Assembly: GCA_030490835.1 (NCBI GenBank)
Contig: CM059972.1
Location: forward strand, 17,709,764-17,773,763
Length of the DNA: 64,000 bases
Direction of reading: 5' to 3'
Source: Annona cherimola
Lineage: Eukaryota; Streptophyta; Magnoliopsida; Magnoliales; Annonaceae
The notes beneath the pieces are model-generated. The model saw nothing but the letters and a program-made list of their open reading frames with translations, made no database searches and had not been told where the DNA came from. Position numbers and translations under genes: made by a program. This document shows positions 21,101 to 33,499 of this stretch, piece by piece. Within the stretch, counting starts at the first letter, position 1; each line of letters starts with the position of its first letter.

Positions 21101-23045
21101 TAATATTATAGCATATAAAATCGGCTTTGAGCGCGGCCCGATAAAACGACAGAAGTGAAAACGCTGTTTCCCTGTGAATCGATAAAATCATTGATATCAT
21201 CATTTTTATCCGTAGAAATAAGAGCACGTAAAATGGATGCTAGATGAAATCTCTCCATCGTTGGATTTGACATGGCTGGTCCAATGTCGTCGGAAATATA
21301 GAAATAAGATCTCCCGTGAATGGCCCCACGAATGGCAGAGAATAATATTTCGTTTTAAGATGGTTCGTTTGGCTTTCCGTCAGTCTGTAGGTATGGTAGG
21401 GTATTTATGGTTAATTGCCGGCCCGACCCTAAATTAAGTAGGATAAAGTAGAAAATTTTATCCATGGGAATGGATAGGATAGAAATTATTATTCAACTTC
21501 CTAAATAGGGTAAAGGTAAGATATACATGTTGAGTATCTGAAATTGACCTGGATGTGTACTTACATGGATATCATAATAGTAAATAACTATATATATATA
21601 AATAAATACATAATAGTTTATATCTCCCATTCACTAATAAATTATTGTTGGTTTAATTTTTGCATAGAATTTGTATTTGTATTGACGGATGATCATAACT
21701 TGAATGCAGGTAATGATGTTGATGTGATTATTAATATGAATAATGAGGCTATAAAGAACGTAGAAATAAATGTAAACAACAACAAAACAAAATTAACTAT
21801 AAACTATAAAGTCCAAAAGGTAAATATTGCTTTATATTATTTAAAATAATACAAAAAATATTTTTTTCACATGTTGACATTAGTTATTGTATGAACCGAT
21901 TTAAAACTAGAACTAGAATAACTCTATACATAATGGGTAGGGTAGGATAGGATATAGTAAGAATCAACCCTATAAGCGGATATGATAGACTTTCTTGGAA
22001 ATAGAGTATGGATAGAGTATCTACTATCATAACCAAACCAACCCGAATTGCGCCCAAAGATGAGATTCTATTTCGTCGGCAATAAGAACGATTAGCTGTG
22101 GTGCTCTGGCGATGCACAAAATCCATGCATATGTGGTGGCTGCGTTTCATCTATGGCAAACATATATATAATTCGTATTTTCATATATTAAAAATTTTAT
22201 ATATTTCATTTGTTTGAAAAGGTGAACCATAAAATCAACAAGATTCACATTGCATTTGTAATTCCGATTATATTTAAAATTTTATTTCATAAAATTGTGA
22301 CCAATCATATCCAGCTTTTTAGCCCCTTAGGTTGATCACAAATTTTTTTTCTTTCTTTAGAAATCCATTAATCTATGTGTATTTAATTTATAAACTGAGT
22401 TATACTAGTTTTGAAGATTTAATTTAATCTGTTAAATATATCTATATTAACAGATTTATAAAAAATTAAAATTAAAATATGTTAACTAACCAAAGGTAGC
22501 TAGCAGTCAGTCGTGGCCAGCAGAAGGGATCACTCTTCTTTAAAAATTATATTGTAGATAATGTTGTCAGAACTAAACCGATGATTGAACTAGTTTAGTT
22601 TCAACCCATTCGACCGGTTAAGCAAATTGATTTGAATCGATAATATCAACATGAAATATTTATGATGTCATAAATATTTAATTATTTTTAATTAATTATA
22701 TATTGATAAAATTATAAATCCATAAATCCTAAATCTATATGTTAAATTTTAAGCATCACAAAGAAATATACAGGAAAAAAAACTAATAGAAAATTTTCAA
22801 ATATCTTTAAGCATGAATATTAAAAAAAAAGAACATTAACTGACCTAAAATGTGTAATAAGCCTTAAATGTCGCTGCTTGACTCTTGAATTCTATCTATT
22901 TATCTTAGTGTCTTCATGAATTGCATTCTATAAACATTTCTAACACAATAAGAAATAGAATAAATCAATAATTGTGGAAAGATTGAATAATTAAATAATT
23001 CAAAATAATATAAGAATTAAGAATAACTCATGCGCTCAAAAAAAT
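21101..23045. other. AT-rich intergenic DNA
   Basis: No gene recognised. The stretch 21385-22055 has TAGGGTAGGATAGGATA-like words near both sides and may be a worn repeat. A short frame at 21544-21849 has no recognisable similarity. Confidence 0.5.
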
Positions 23046-23285
23046 GAAAATTTAAAAGGCTACAAACATATCATTCTTATTAAATATAAAATTTTAAAAA
23101 TATACAAACACATCTTTCTCATCGAACATTAAATTTTAAAAGTCTACAAACACATCATTCCCATCAAATATAAAATTTTAAAAGTCTACAAATGCATTAT
23201 TCTCATCAAACATAAAATTTTAAAAGTCTACAAACACATCATTTCTTTCAAACATAAAATTTTAAAGGCTACAAATCCACCATTC
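23046..23285. repeat. 42-bp tandem array, five to six units
   Basis: The word CTACAAA (or TACAAA) recurs at about 23060, 23103, 23144, 23186, 23228 and 23269, a period of 41-42 bp. Units share AAAATTTTAAAAGTCTACAA and CACATCATTC. They are diverged and AT-rich. Confidence 0.85.
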
Positions 23286-23604
23286 ACATTATTGCAAAAA
23301 AAATGTATTCAAATTTCTTCTTCATAAAATAAGGTAGAAATATGGTACCTTATGTTCTTGTTAGATCAAAATCAGATAAAATATCTTAAATTATTATAGT
23401 TTATTAATTATTATAATCCTTTGTTTTTTAGATAATCTTATCTTCTTTTAATTTTCTTACAACCTCTAGCAACTAAATAAGAAACAATTAAAATAAGAAG
23501 AACACCCTAATCACCATACATGAGAAGAAATTATTTAATAATGTTAATTGGGATCTACAATACTGATAAATGACATCCATTTTTCATGTTGAGCATATGA
23601 AGTG

Positions 23605-23969
23605 CAATTAAAAAGAGGTGAAGAAGTTAACAGACTATCGTCCAATTAGTCTCTGTAATGTTAAATATAAGATCTTTGCGAAGATCTTAGCAAATAGATT
23701 GAAGGCTGCCTACCAAATATTATCTGACAATCAAAATGCATTCATTTCAGGTAGATTGATAACTGATAACATTCTTATAGCAACTAAAATTTTCCATAAT
23801 ATCTGCAGGAGAAAGTAGGAGAATTTAAGACAAGTTACTATTAAGTTGGACATGGCTAAAGCTTATGATAGAGTAGAATGGTCTTTTATCTATCAAATTA
23901 TGGGGAAGATGGGTTCCACCAACTATGGATTGATTGGATTTCATCCTGTATATCAACGGTCACAAATCG
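23605..23969 (+). pseudogene. LINE-2, first piece (reverse transcriptase)
   Basis: Frames read LTDYRPISLCNVKYKIFAK, FISGRLITDN and, after a stop, KLDMAKAYDRVEW: RT motifs collinear with LINE-1 at 13050-13330. The left end is truncated; the right end is cut by the solo LTR at 23970. The next piece resumes after 28114. Confidence 0.88.
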
Positions 23970-26900
23970 TGTGGAACCCCAATTTTTATGATCATGTATG
24001 AAATTCTAAGGTCATGAATCCTACGTATTGTATTGACTTTTATATGAAATAAATAAATAATTTTCGGAATTGAAGGATCAAATAATTAATTATGAAATAT
24101 AATTTTAAATGAATAGTAAATGTGAATAGTGGACCGTGAATAGTGACCCTGTGGTTAAGATAAAGTGATAAGTTAATCACTTTGGATTAACTTAATCACG
24201 AAAAGACCAAATTACAATTTTACAAAAGTGAGATTAAATTGTAAATTTAGAAAAGATGATTGATTGGTAATTTTGACAAGAGTGGAGGCACGAAGTGCAC
24301 TTAGTCGAAATTTACAAAGGTTACATTTGAGATTTATAAGAAAATAGAGGGTAATTTATGATTTCATAAATATTAGATATGAAAATGAAATTTTATAAAT
24401 TTTTCGGGAAGGAATTTCAAGATTCTGAATTATACAAAGTGAAACTGTTTAAATTCACGGACCTTATGGAAAAATAAAAATAAATGGAAATTTTTTGGCT
24501 AATTAGGGGCTCTAATTAAGGGCTTATATTCATCCTCACTGTTTTGATTAGATCTAAATATGCATAATTCAGAATCACATAGAAATTTAATAGAGAGTAC
24601 TAAATTATATGCTCTCTAATCTAGACGGATCAGATTATGAAAAATAGTCGACTAAATTGTCAAACTTGAATGTATTAAAAAGCATGCCAAAGGTAATAAA
24701 TTCCACGGCCATGCACGTACTGGTTGATATTTTAAATTTTTTTATATAATTGTTTAGTTAATTAATATCTTGATGTATATTAGATTGTTTGAGATGAAAC
24801 TTTTGGAGCAAGCCTATTTTAATATACCCTACATAATGAATGGATTAAATTTTGCAAAATATGTCTACAAATTTTTAAAATGAAAATTTATGCCAAAATA
24901 TGATTTTGATTAAGTTAAAATATGTACTTCGCTCCAATTGAGGTGAAATTTTATGGGTAATCCTATTTTAATATGCCCAATTTAATGAAGAAATGAAATT
25001 TTGGAAAACATGTCTCCAAAATTTTAAAATGAGACTTTTTATCCGAATATGAATTAGTTAATTAAAATAAAATAAAATATTTTTTCAAAATTCCGAAAGG
25101 TACATTTTGTTAGCAATTGTATATATATTAATAAGGAAAATTTTCATAATATATAAGTGTGTATGTAGGTAGTTATGATTTAATTTATTAATATTAGAAT
25201 TTCCGTTAAAAAAAAAATGTATTACATGAAGAATAGCGCTGGCAGCGCCATTGCCGAATCATATGCTGGACGTTCTAAAAATCCAACAGGTGGATTAAAC
25301 CAAGCGGTGGACTCAAGTGAGGTTGAAAATTTAACCACGATCAACCGATTAATACATGTATAAAAGAGCAGTTGCATAGTGAATGACAATTATTGCTGGT
25401 GTTCGGAAAAACAAAAAGAAGAAAGGCAGCAGTAAAGCAACATCATCCAGGTTTTTTTTTTATTTAAATTTCTGAATGTTAATAAATATGTTTTGATACC
25501 GTCATGTAGCATGATTTTCTCTTGATAAAACTCAGCATGATTATTACCGTGATGCTGTTTAAATTAATATGCTTTAAAAAAAACTGTTTAATTAGTCTAA
25601 ACATTAATATGTATCATCATATATTGCTGGATATGTTAATTACTTTGATGATTGAGTGACACTGTGAATTAATTTAGTGCTGTTTAATTAATTCAGCAAG
25701 ATTTTGATTTTTTTTCAAAATCACGTTTAAATAAAAAAAATTCTGGGTTATTTAACGTCAAAAAAATAATAATTTAGATTTCCAGATTTTATGGTTTTGA
25801 AGTTTAGAAATTCAGAAAGAAAACATTCTAGACGTTGATTAATTTTTTAAATAAATGATACCATTGATTCATTCAAAATGATTTTAACGCTGCTGGAATT
25901 ACAAAATAACAGCAATTGTATCTTATTTAAGTTATTTAATGGATAAATACATGATGTTAGAAACCAAAATACGAATGAGATGGTAAACGAAGGGTTTTAG
26001 CCATGAAAATTTTTGTACAAGCTTATTATATTATCATTAAGGAACGACCAAAATTTCAGCTTAAAATATTAAGCAGGTTGCAAATTAAAAATCCGAGAAT
26101 ATTAATTTAAACAGGGTAAAACGGGTGACAGGATCAGCTGTAGTAAATGATTTTTCATAATTTTTGTAGACGGAATTTTAATCCGAAATTTTGATATGAT
26201 GTACAAGATATTATGATTATCACACGGAAAATATTAAATATAATTTGGAGATAGTTGTATGAGATAAAATGTATATGGGTTAAAAAAATAAATTCATTAT
26301 GCAAGTATGGAATGTTATAAATAGTCCTTTTCATTTGTATAGGAAAAGGAAAAGGAAAAGTGGAAGGTACAAGTTGACTACACAGGTAAGCAAGCAAACC
26401 TTTTGAAAATACAATTTTATACGACCTTATTCTGCAATCTTAAATTGTCTTGGAAATTGCTTCGTTAAAAGCAAATCCTTTTAATGTTGAAAAATATTGA
26501 AATGCAAATGTTGAAAAGGTTGTGTTGAAAGGAAAATGAGTTTTTTTTAAATGATATTTGAAATAAATGTATTGAATAGTTTTATTTCAAGGTTTTGAAG
26601 TATTTTAAGGATATGTTTCAAAGGTTCTCTAAATATTGGATTATTTTGGAATTTCCAAAATCCATTATTTCGAGCAGGATTTAAGGAAGGCCAACACGAT
26701 AAATTAATTTGAAAAACGATTTGAGTAATGTTCAAAGGATTATGCAAGTCTATCACATATAGAAATGAACAATAAGACAGGTAGACAAAAGTATATGTTA
26801 TTAGATGAAAGTTTCAAATATTTTTAAAGACGTTTTGTCATTCAAAAATTATTTACAAAAACGGTTAGAAAATATTGTTATTTTAAATGTTTTCCTTGAA

Positions 26901-28114
26901 TACTTCAAATTATTTATGAAATATAAATGTTTTAAGGTTGGCCATCCTTACAAAACGTTTTGAGTATATAACTCGTTAACATGGGTTAAGCCCAGTTTTC
27001 AAGATTTGAAAGAAATACAGACTGAGGTCTGTAGTATTTGATAAAAGCATGATAGCATTAAGCTTTTAGAAAAGGAACACAGACTGTGGTCTGTGGTTTT
27101 TATAAAATCATGCTAGCATGTGAATGTGAACGAAACGTGTGCACAAGGGTTATGTACTAGGTCTACTGTAGAGGATATGTATACCGGACGCGGTTGCAAA
27201 TTGGGCCTCCTTTGTATAGGCCGAGTCGCTTGAATAAGGCTAAATGCCGGCGGCGCCCTCCCTGCAATGGGAGATGGACACGGATAGCCGCCTGGCTCGT
27301 GGGCTATCACCTGGAAGGGTTTCTCTCCTAAGGAAGGATGATCACTTGATAAGTGTCACCTACCAGATGGACAGAGATGTATTGGATGTTGCATATGCTT
27401 GAAAGGGGTTTTATGAAAAGTATTTTAGGACATGACAATGTCCTATGAGAAAAGGAGCTTCGATGAAAAATATTTTAGAACATAAATATATTTTTATATG
27501 TCAAGTTTTACAAGCATATGTTTGCCATGAAATGGGATTATGAAATGTTCATGAAAGGTATTTATGAAAAGGTTTCCTCCAATTGCTAGTCGAACGCTTG
27601 TTAAGCGTCTACTACTGAAAGGTGAGAAATGCATTTAAAATGAAAAATGCTTGCTTATTGAGTTTTGACTCATGTTTTATTTTCCCCAACCATAGACAGG
27701 TACCGCACAGGCCATGCAGGAAAGGAAAAGAGTATGAAGAAAACTTTTCAACAAGTTGGTCTGTATATGGTATGAATGATTATATAGAATCTTCAAAATG
27801 TGTATGTATGAAATGTTTAAATTGAAAGAACTTGTGATGTAGATAAGTCAGTTATTGTGATATGAACAATATATGTGAAATTGATATTAAGAATATGTTC
27901 ATATATGATGACATGATGTTATATGATGAGATACTACGTGTATCATGTGTAAAATTGATGACAAGTGTTTGTTATGTGATGAAAGAAAAAAAATTTGGAC
28001 GAGATCCAAATAAAAATCCCGCCGTGTGATCAGGGCAACAATCCTGAGTCACATTTATCAATCAATAAAGATCCCGGAGTAAGGCTTCTAGGCACCCTGG
28101 GTCGGGGCGCCACA
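23970..28114 (+). mobile_element. Solo LTR of a gypsy-like element, 4145 bp, inserted in LINE-2
   Basis: Starts TGTGGAACCCC and ends GGGGCGCCACA, flanked by the 5-bp duplication AATCG (23965-23969 and 28115-28119), and it splits a collinear LINE. No reverse transcriptase, integrase or gag is present inside, so it is a single LTR rather than a whole element. The size and the GGGTCGGGGCGCCACA end recall the very long LTRs of Tekay/Del-type chromoviruses; that lineage call is inference. A second tail of the same LTR family is at 10093-10305. Short repeats around CAGACTG[AT]GGTCTGT lie at about 27020-27100. Confidence 0.8.
25359..25366 (+). promoter_or_regulatory. TATA box of the solo LTR
   Basis: TATAAAAG followed by AGCAGTTGC, about 1390 bp into the LTR, gives a promoter facing right. 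It sets the LTR on the plus strand and could still start transcripts into the LINE piece downstream. Confidence 0.55.
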
Positions 28115-28119
28115 AATCG

Positions 28120-29575
28120 TGTGCGTCTAAATGGTTTCAAAATAGAGACTACCTCAACAAGAAGAGGTATATGACAAGGTGATCCCCTCTTTCCATACCT
28201 ATTTCTTTTCTGTGTTGAGAGTCTTTCCACTCTTTTACAGGATGCCTAAAGAAGGAATCTGATAACGGTATCAAAAGCAGCAAAGATGGTCCTCATATAT
28301 CCCATCTGCTTTTTGCAGATGATGTATTATTGTTTGCAAAAGCCATTAGGGAGGGGTTGGAAAATTTAAAGAATATCCTCTAAGTCTATCAAGAGTGTAT
28401 AGGATAAAAAGCAAATCTAGAGAAAACAAGTTTCTTATTCAGCAAAAATTCTGACAAAGCTATTAAATAGCTTATTGAATGGACATTTGGTGCCCAGAGA
28501 AAGGATATTCAAACATATCTTGGATTGCCTCTCACACTTGGAAAATCAAAGCTGCAGGCTCTTCAATTTTTAAAAGAGAGAATTTGGATAAAATTCAAGG
28601 CTGGAAAATAAGATTCCTATCATGTGGAGGAAAGGAAGTATTAATCAAAGGAGTGGCACAAGTTGTTCCCATTTATGCAATGAGTATCTTCCTACTACCA
28701 AAGAAATTTTGTGAAGATATCAATGCTATGCTCGGTAGATTTTGGTGGGGTGAGAATGATGACAAACGAAAGATTAGTCGGGTTCTTGGAATAAACTATG
28801 TACTTCAAAACCTGTGGGAGGATTAGGATTCAGAGATTTGAGGGTGTTCAAAATTGCTTTACTTGGCAAGCAGGTTTGAAGAATGATTTCTAATCAACAG
28901 TCTTTATGTTATAAGGTGTTTGCAGCAAAATACCTCAAAGATTGTACCATTTGGAATTGTAAAATCAAGGCTGGATCATCTCAAATATGGAGAAACATAT
29001 TGATAGCAAGAGATAAAATTAAAGCAGGATTCAAATGGAGGATTGGAAATGGCATGCAAGTTAGATTCTTCTAGGATAAATGGGCAAATTTGGAATTATT
29101 AAAGGCAGGCTCACTGAGTGAGGAATTCACAGAAGATGTTAAAGTTGCAAAATTTATTGATTAAGGAAATGGAACAAACAATATGAAAAATTAGTAGTTG
29201 GTGAAATGGGATAGAATTTAATCAAATGGATACCTATTCCACTTCATAAATTTGAGGATCATATCTATTGGCATGTAGAACCGGATAGAAGATTCATTGT
29301 GAAGTTAGTGTATAAATTAATTCATGAAAGCAAACTCCCTCAGTAATCACAAAGAGATGAGCAAGCAAATTTAAAGATAAACATCCTCAGATACCTATGG
29401 AAGGTAAAATTGCCCCCTAAAATTGTAATTTTTGGTTGGTGATTATTCTCAAATTCTTTGCCTACAAGGAAAAAACTCCAGCATATTGGAATTTCTAATT
29501 CCGCTTCATATGGTATCCTTTTGATGGAGAAGAAGATTGCCTCCACTTTTCACCTCCAATACATGATGAGAATGA
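28120..29575 (+). pseudogene. LINE-2, middle piece (RT C-terminus and zf-RVT)
   Basis: Continues the LINE after the solo LTR: GDPLFPYLF, then AMSIFLLPKKFCEDINAMLGRFWWGEN (about 28676-28755, in one frame), WRIGNGMQVRFF, and PPKIVIFGW (about 29411) at the zf-RVT region. Multiple stops and frameshifts. The right end meets the copia fragment near 29575. Confidence 0.87.
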
Positions 29576-29589
29576 ACCACAAATATCAG

Positions 29590-30290
29590 TGTGGTCAATT
29601 TTAAAAGTCCATTGCTTCTTGTGACATTCTTTTTCTGGGTTTTGGTTTGTTTTCCTTTAATACAATCGATGTATATGCTAAAATCAATAAAATTTAGAGT
29701 AGGTAATACTCATCTTTTACTAATCTTAATATCATTTCTTTCGATATGTGACCCAATATTTTATGCCAAATATGGAGGAATTTTCATCAATCATACCACG
29801 TTTAGTACCAACATATACATTTAAGGTAGATGAACAATTAATAAATGAGCAATCTGCACTTATTTGATATAAACTATTAAACAATGTTCCAGTACCAACT
29901 AAAATAAAATTTTTAAATAAAGAAAACTTTGAGTTTGTAAAATCGAAAGAATAACCCATTACATCTAAAAAATTAAATTTATAGAAATAGACGGAACATA
30001 GAAAACATCATACAGTTTTAAAAAATGCCATGTGTTAAGGCGAAGCCTGCAATTTCCTACTGTTTTAACTTTAGACTTTGTCAGATTGCCCATTAAGATT
30101 GATGACTCATGCGGTATTGGGTTGTGGGTTGAATGGAATGTCTGCAAAGAGTTTGAAACATGGATAGTAGCACCAGAATCAATACACTATAAATTAGAGA
30201 AAATATTTATGAAATTGGTTTTAAGGCAAACATGTACATAATTATTACCTTTCTTTTCGAACTAATTCTTCCGCTTGAGACAATTTTTCT
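29590..30290 (-). pseudogene. copia protease and pre-integrase remnant
   Basis: Minus-strand frames, with shifts between them, give IDSGATIHVS (aspartic protease active site), LYDVFYVPSISINLI (protease C-terminus), WHKILGHISKE (pre-integrase zinc region) and, at the broken end, CIKGKQTKT ... HTDICG (integrase start). At least one frameshift lies before WHK. Confidence 0.75.
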
Positions 30291-30297
30291 TAAAATG

Positions 30298-31050
30298 TTA
30301 TTTCTTTTTACAAAAATGACACTTTTCAGAGGATTTTTTCGATCTATCCTCTATGCCTTTCTCTGATGGGAATTTATTTTTTCCCTTTCCTTTCTTCGAC
30401 TTGTACTGCTTAGAAGTTGATGTGAAATTGATAGTCATTGATCTATCCTGCTTTAATCTCTCTTCCTCTTGCACACACATGGATATTAATTCATTTAAAG
30501 TCCATTTCTCCTTTTGTGTATTATAGGAGATCTTGAATTGTGAAAATTGAGATGGAAGAGAGTTTAAGACAAATATAATTAGGAAAGAGTCAGAGATTTT
30601 TATCCCCGATTCATTAAGTTTTCCAGTTATATTTGAAATTTTCATTATGTGCTTTCGCACTCCACAAATGTCTTCATATTTCATTGAGGTCAATTTGTTA
30701 GTGAGAATTCCAGCCAATGCTTTATCTGATCTACTAAATTTTTCCCTAATTGAGTCAAAATAAGTTTTGACATTTTCATCTTCAGGGTTAGAAACAGAGC
30801 CCCTGATATTCCTGTCAATTGTACACTTTATAATCATAAGAGATAATCTGTTGGAACGCTCCCATTTATCAAATTGAAAATTTTGACTATCAGTACCTTC
30901 AGGCGTTAAGTCATTAGGTTTTGTAATACAAAGGGCTAAATCTAAATCTAAACATCCTAAGGTAATAAGTAGTTGCTCATGCCAATCAGAGTAATTTGAT
31001 CCATTCAGTGTCGGGATATTAGACAGATGAGATTGAGGAATAGGAGCCAT
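30298..31050 (-). pseudogene. gag: copia Gag, cut by a stop inside its zinc knuckle
   Basis: A 250-residue frame with the copia Gag start (IPTLNGSNYSDWHEQLLITL, residues 12-31) and the UBN2-type capsid region. It stops within the zinc knuckle: CHFCKKK, then TAA, then HFKKNC continues in the same frame. The CCHC spacing is otherwise intact, so a single nonsense change at the residue before His ended the protein. Confidence 0.85.
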
Positions 31051-31176
31051 AGCCGTAACAGAAAATGATTAAGCTCACATCACCATTACAATTCAGATAA
31101 ACTATCATGTAACACTTCCATTAACAATAATTAATCACAGCTAAATTTTAAAAATTAATCACACAAGCAATAATGC

Positions 31177-31578
31177 GGGATCTGATCTCCTGCACCCGGG
31201 AGCAGGCAGTGTTGCCTGCTCCCGGGCGCATACACCAATTTTTTTTTATTTTTTTGAAAATTTTTTCATAAAATTATTAGCCCAAGTGTATTTAACATGT
31301 GTATAAAATTTTAACATTTTTGGAGATTTTTAGATATTTATTTTTTATTTTTGAAAATCAGTGGCATTTTCGTAATTTAAAATTACCTAAAATGCCACTG
31401 ATTTTCAAAAATCAAAAATAAATATCTAAAATACTCCAAAAATGGTAAAAATTTATATACATGTTAAATACACCTATATTAACATTTCTAAAAAAAAATT
31501 TCAAAAAAAATAAAAAAATAGGTGTGTGCACCCGGGCAGGCAACGTTGCCTGCTCCCGGGTGCAGGAGATCAGATCCC
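31177..31578. mobile_element. Palindromic MITE P1 (Mutator-like), 402 bp
   Basis: Ends GGGATCTGATCTCCTGCACC / inverse at the right end, with a perfect 9-bp duplication CAATAATGC (31168-31176 and 31579-31587). The two halves are near-perfect inverted copies around the centre near 31377 (AATTTAAAATTACC), so the whole element is one long hairpin. Inner words AAAATCAGTGGCATTTTCG and the complement match those of the copy at 62885. Confidence 0.92.
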
Positions 31579-31587
31579 CAATAATGC

Positions 31588-32768
31588 ATGATTGTATACA
31601 ATAATGCTATGATGAACAATAATATTCAATAATTAACTATGAACACATAAAGTCAAGGATATCCCCACCTTCGGGTAGAAGATTCTCCGCATTTATGCAA
31701 TTCTAATTAATTATTGATAAAATATTAAATTATAGTCACCCTTCGGGCAGAACTACATTATAATATTATTTCATAATGCAATTTTCGTGATGAGAGAAAA
31801 ATATATTATTCTCTCTTTGGTTAATAAATTTACTCTTTTGGGCAACAAAAGATATAAAGATGAACAATATTTATTAAACTAAATTACATAAAGGCAATAA
31901 GTTGCAATTTCTATTATGAGAAAAATAAAAAATAATATTTTCTCCATTATTTAATAATTTTTTGAAAATTATGTATTTTGGCCCTTTGGGGCAACTAGAA
32001 ATACATAGTCTTAATTATTAATATAAATTACTTAATAATTTTCTAAAATTAAATCAACATTCTATGCATTTAAATCATAAATAATAACATATGTTCATTT
32101 ATGAATATTGATAAAATTTGCACAATAATGGGCTAACTTCAATTTAATAGAAAGCAACAAATCATTAATGTAGAAAATTCTTTGCAAATAGCTTTCTAAT
32201 ATGATATAAATTAACGCTTAAATTTCATTGCATGCATTATAACTGTTAAAATAATTTTTATTGTAAAATAAAATAGCAGAACTGCATTGTTGATGAACGT
32301 TGCATGTGTACAGAGATTTCGTGTACTGCCAGACCACAAAAAGTGACCGCATGTGCGCAAAATCACTATGCACCGCCAGAGCATCGTGGGAATTCATCTT
32401 CTTCTCAAACTTGAATTCAGAGAGTCCAAAACAGAAATGTAAAAGAAAACTCGTCCATGACAAACATTCCGGTAATTGAAATCCAAAGCATGCCTCGAAA
32501 TATATCAATTAAAATCATAGCATCCTACATCATGATTTTCAGCACAACTAAATTAGAATGTTTAATATATAAAAAATGAATAAAAAAATAGTTTTCGGTA
32601 AAAATAGATAAACTGAGCTCACCTCTATTGAGGTCCTTTAATGGCCGAGCCCCTTAAATATATTTATAATATTAGTAGACCATAATCTAATTTCATCTCC
32701 ATTATGCGTTTTATCAGTCTGATTTAATAATGTAAAAGTCATTCTTCTGTCTATAGAAAATCATGTAA
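31588..32768. other. copia leader region, non-coding
   Basis: AT-rich. Four spaced CCTTCGGG / CCCTTTGGGG words are the only visible structure. No host gene recognised. Confidence 0.5.
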
Positions 32769-33069
32769 TGCGGAAGCGTACCTGAATTTATGTGTATAAA
32801 TTCTATTTGTAGAACGTGTAGAGTGCAAGGTCTTCTCTCTCAGCACTTCTCCCTGTGATACTTGCAGTAAATGAGAACCGCTTGTGTTTGTGTGCATGTG
32901 AGAGAGGGACCCAGACTCCTCTGTATAAATAGAGTCCTTCCCATCATAACTCTTAGTAGAAGTACAATACCACCTGGATAAGATTGCGTATGTATCTTGT
33001 ATACGTTAGGCTACCTTTAGCTTAAATCCAAAAGACTATAGGACACCTTTACGTGGGTTAATTCTAACA
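32769..33069 (-). repeat. 5' LTR of the truncated copia element, about 301 bp
   Basis: Runs from TGCGGAAGCG to TTCTAACA on the plus strand, so it has TG...CA ends. A TATAAATAG/CTATTTATA element lies near 32922-32931. The inner boundary is inferred from the TG and is less certain than the outer one; no canonical tRNA-Met primer site was seen next to it. Confidence 0.6.
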
Positions 33070-33495
33070 AGGTCAATAGATGTGGTGTGGGGGCTGTTAT
33101 TAGAGATTCAAATGAGCAACTGATAGCAGTTAAAAACTGAATTTGGCATGTTGAAACCCAACCTTTATGGTTGGAATCATATGCCATATTATGGGGTACG
33201 AAATGGGCGAAAAATACAAATTACAAGCAGGTCCAATTTGAAATTGATTCTCTCATACTTCTAAACTTTATTGAAGGAATAATTGTTGACAAAATTAAAA
33301 GAGCTAGCCAGATTTTTTGAGTGTTGTCAATTTTCAAATGTAACCCTTTCGGGTAATGTTGTAGCTCATAATGCCGTTCATCTGTCCTTAAATTTAGGAA
33401 CAGGGTCTTACTCTTGGTGGGGTGATTTTCCCCCTTGTATTTTGGAATCCTCATGTAAAGATTTTTTTGGTTTTTTTGAATGAAAGTGGGACCTA
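33070..33495 (+). pseudogene. LINE-2, last piece (RNase H tail)
   Basis: Frames give NRCGVGAVIRDSNEQLIAVKN, a stop, IWHVETQPLWLESYAI, QVQFEIDSLILLNFIEG and finally WWGDFPPCILESSCKDFFG before TGA at 33481. This is the plant LINE RNase H domain, collinear with 15130-15626 of LINE-1. Confidence 0.85.
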
Positions 33496-33499
33496 AGCC

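Larger units (their letters stand above)
29576..33069 (-). mobile_element. Truncated copia element inserted in LINE-2
   Basis: In minus orientation: LTR (32769-33069), a long leader, gag, protease and the start of integrase. It ends abruptly at the integrase motif HTDICG near 29576, so reverse transcriptase, RNase H and the 3' LTR are missing. The LTR begins (minus strand) TGTTAGAATTAACC, a common copia LTR start. The leader has repeated CCTTCGGG-like words near 31669, 31738, 31833 and 31980, and a palindromic MITE at 31177-31578. LINE-2 resumes at about 33070. Confidence 0.82.
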
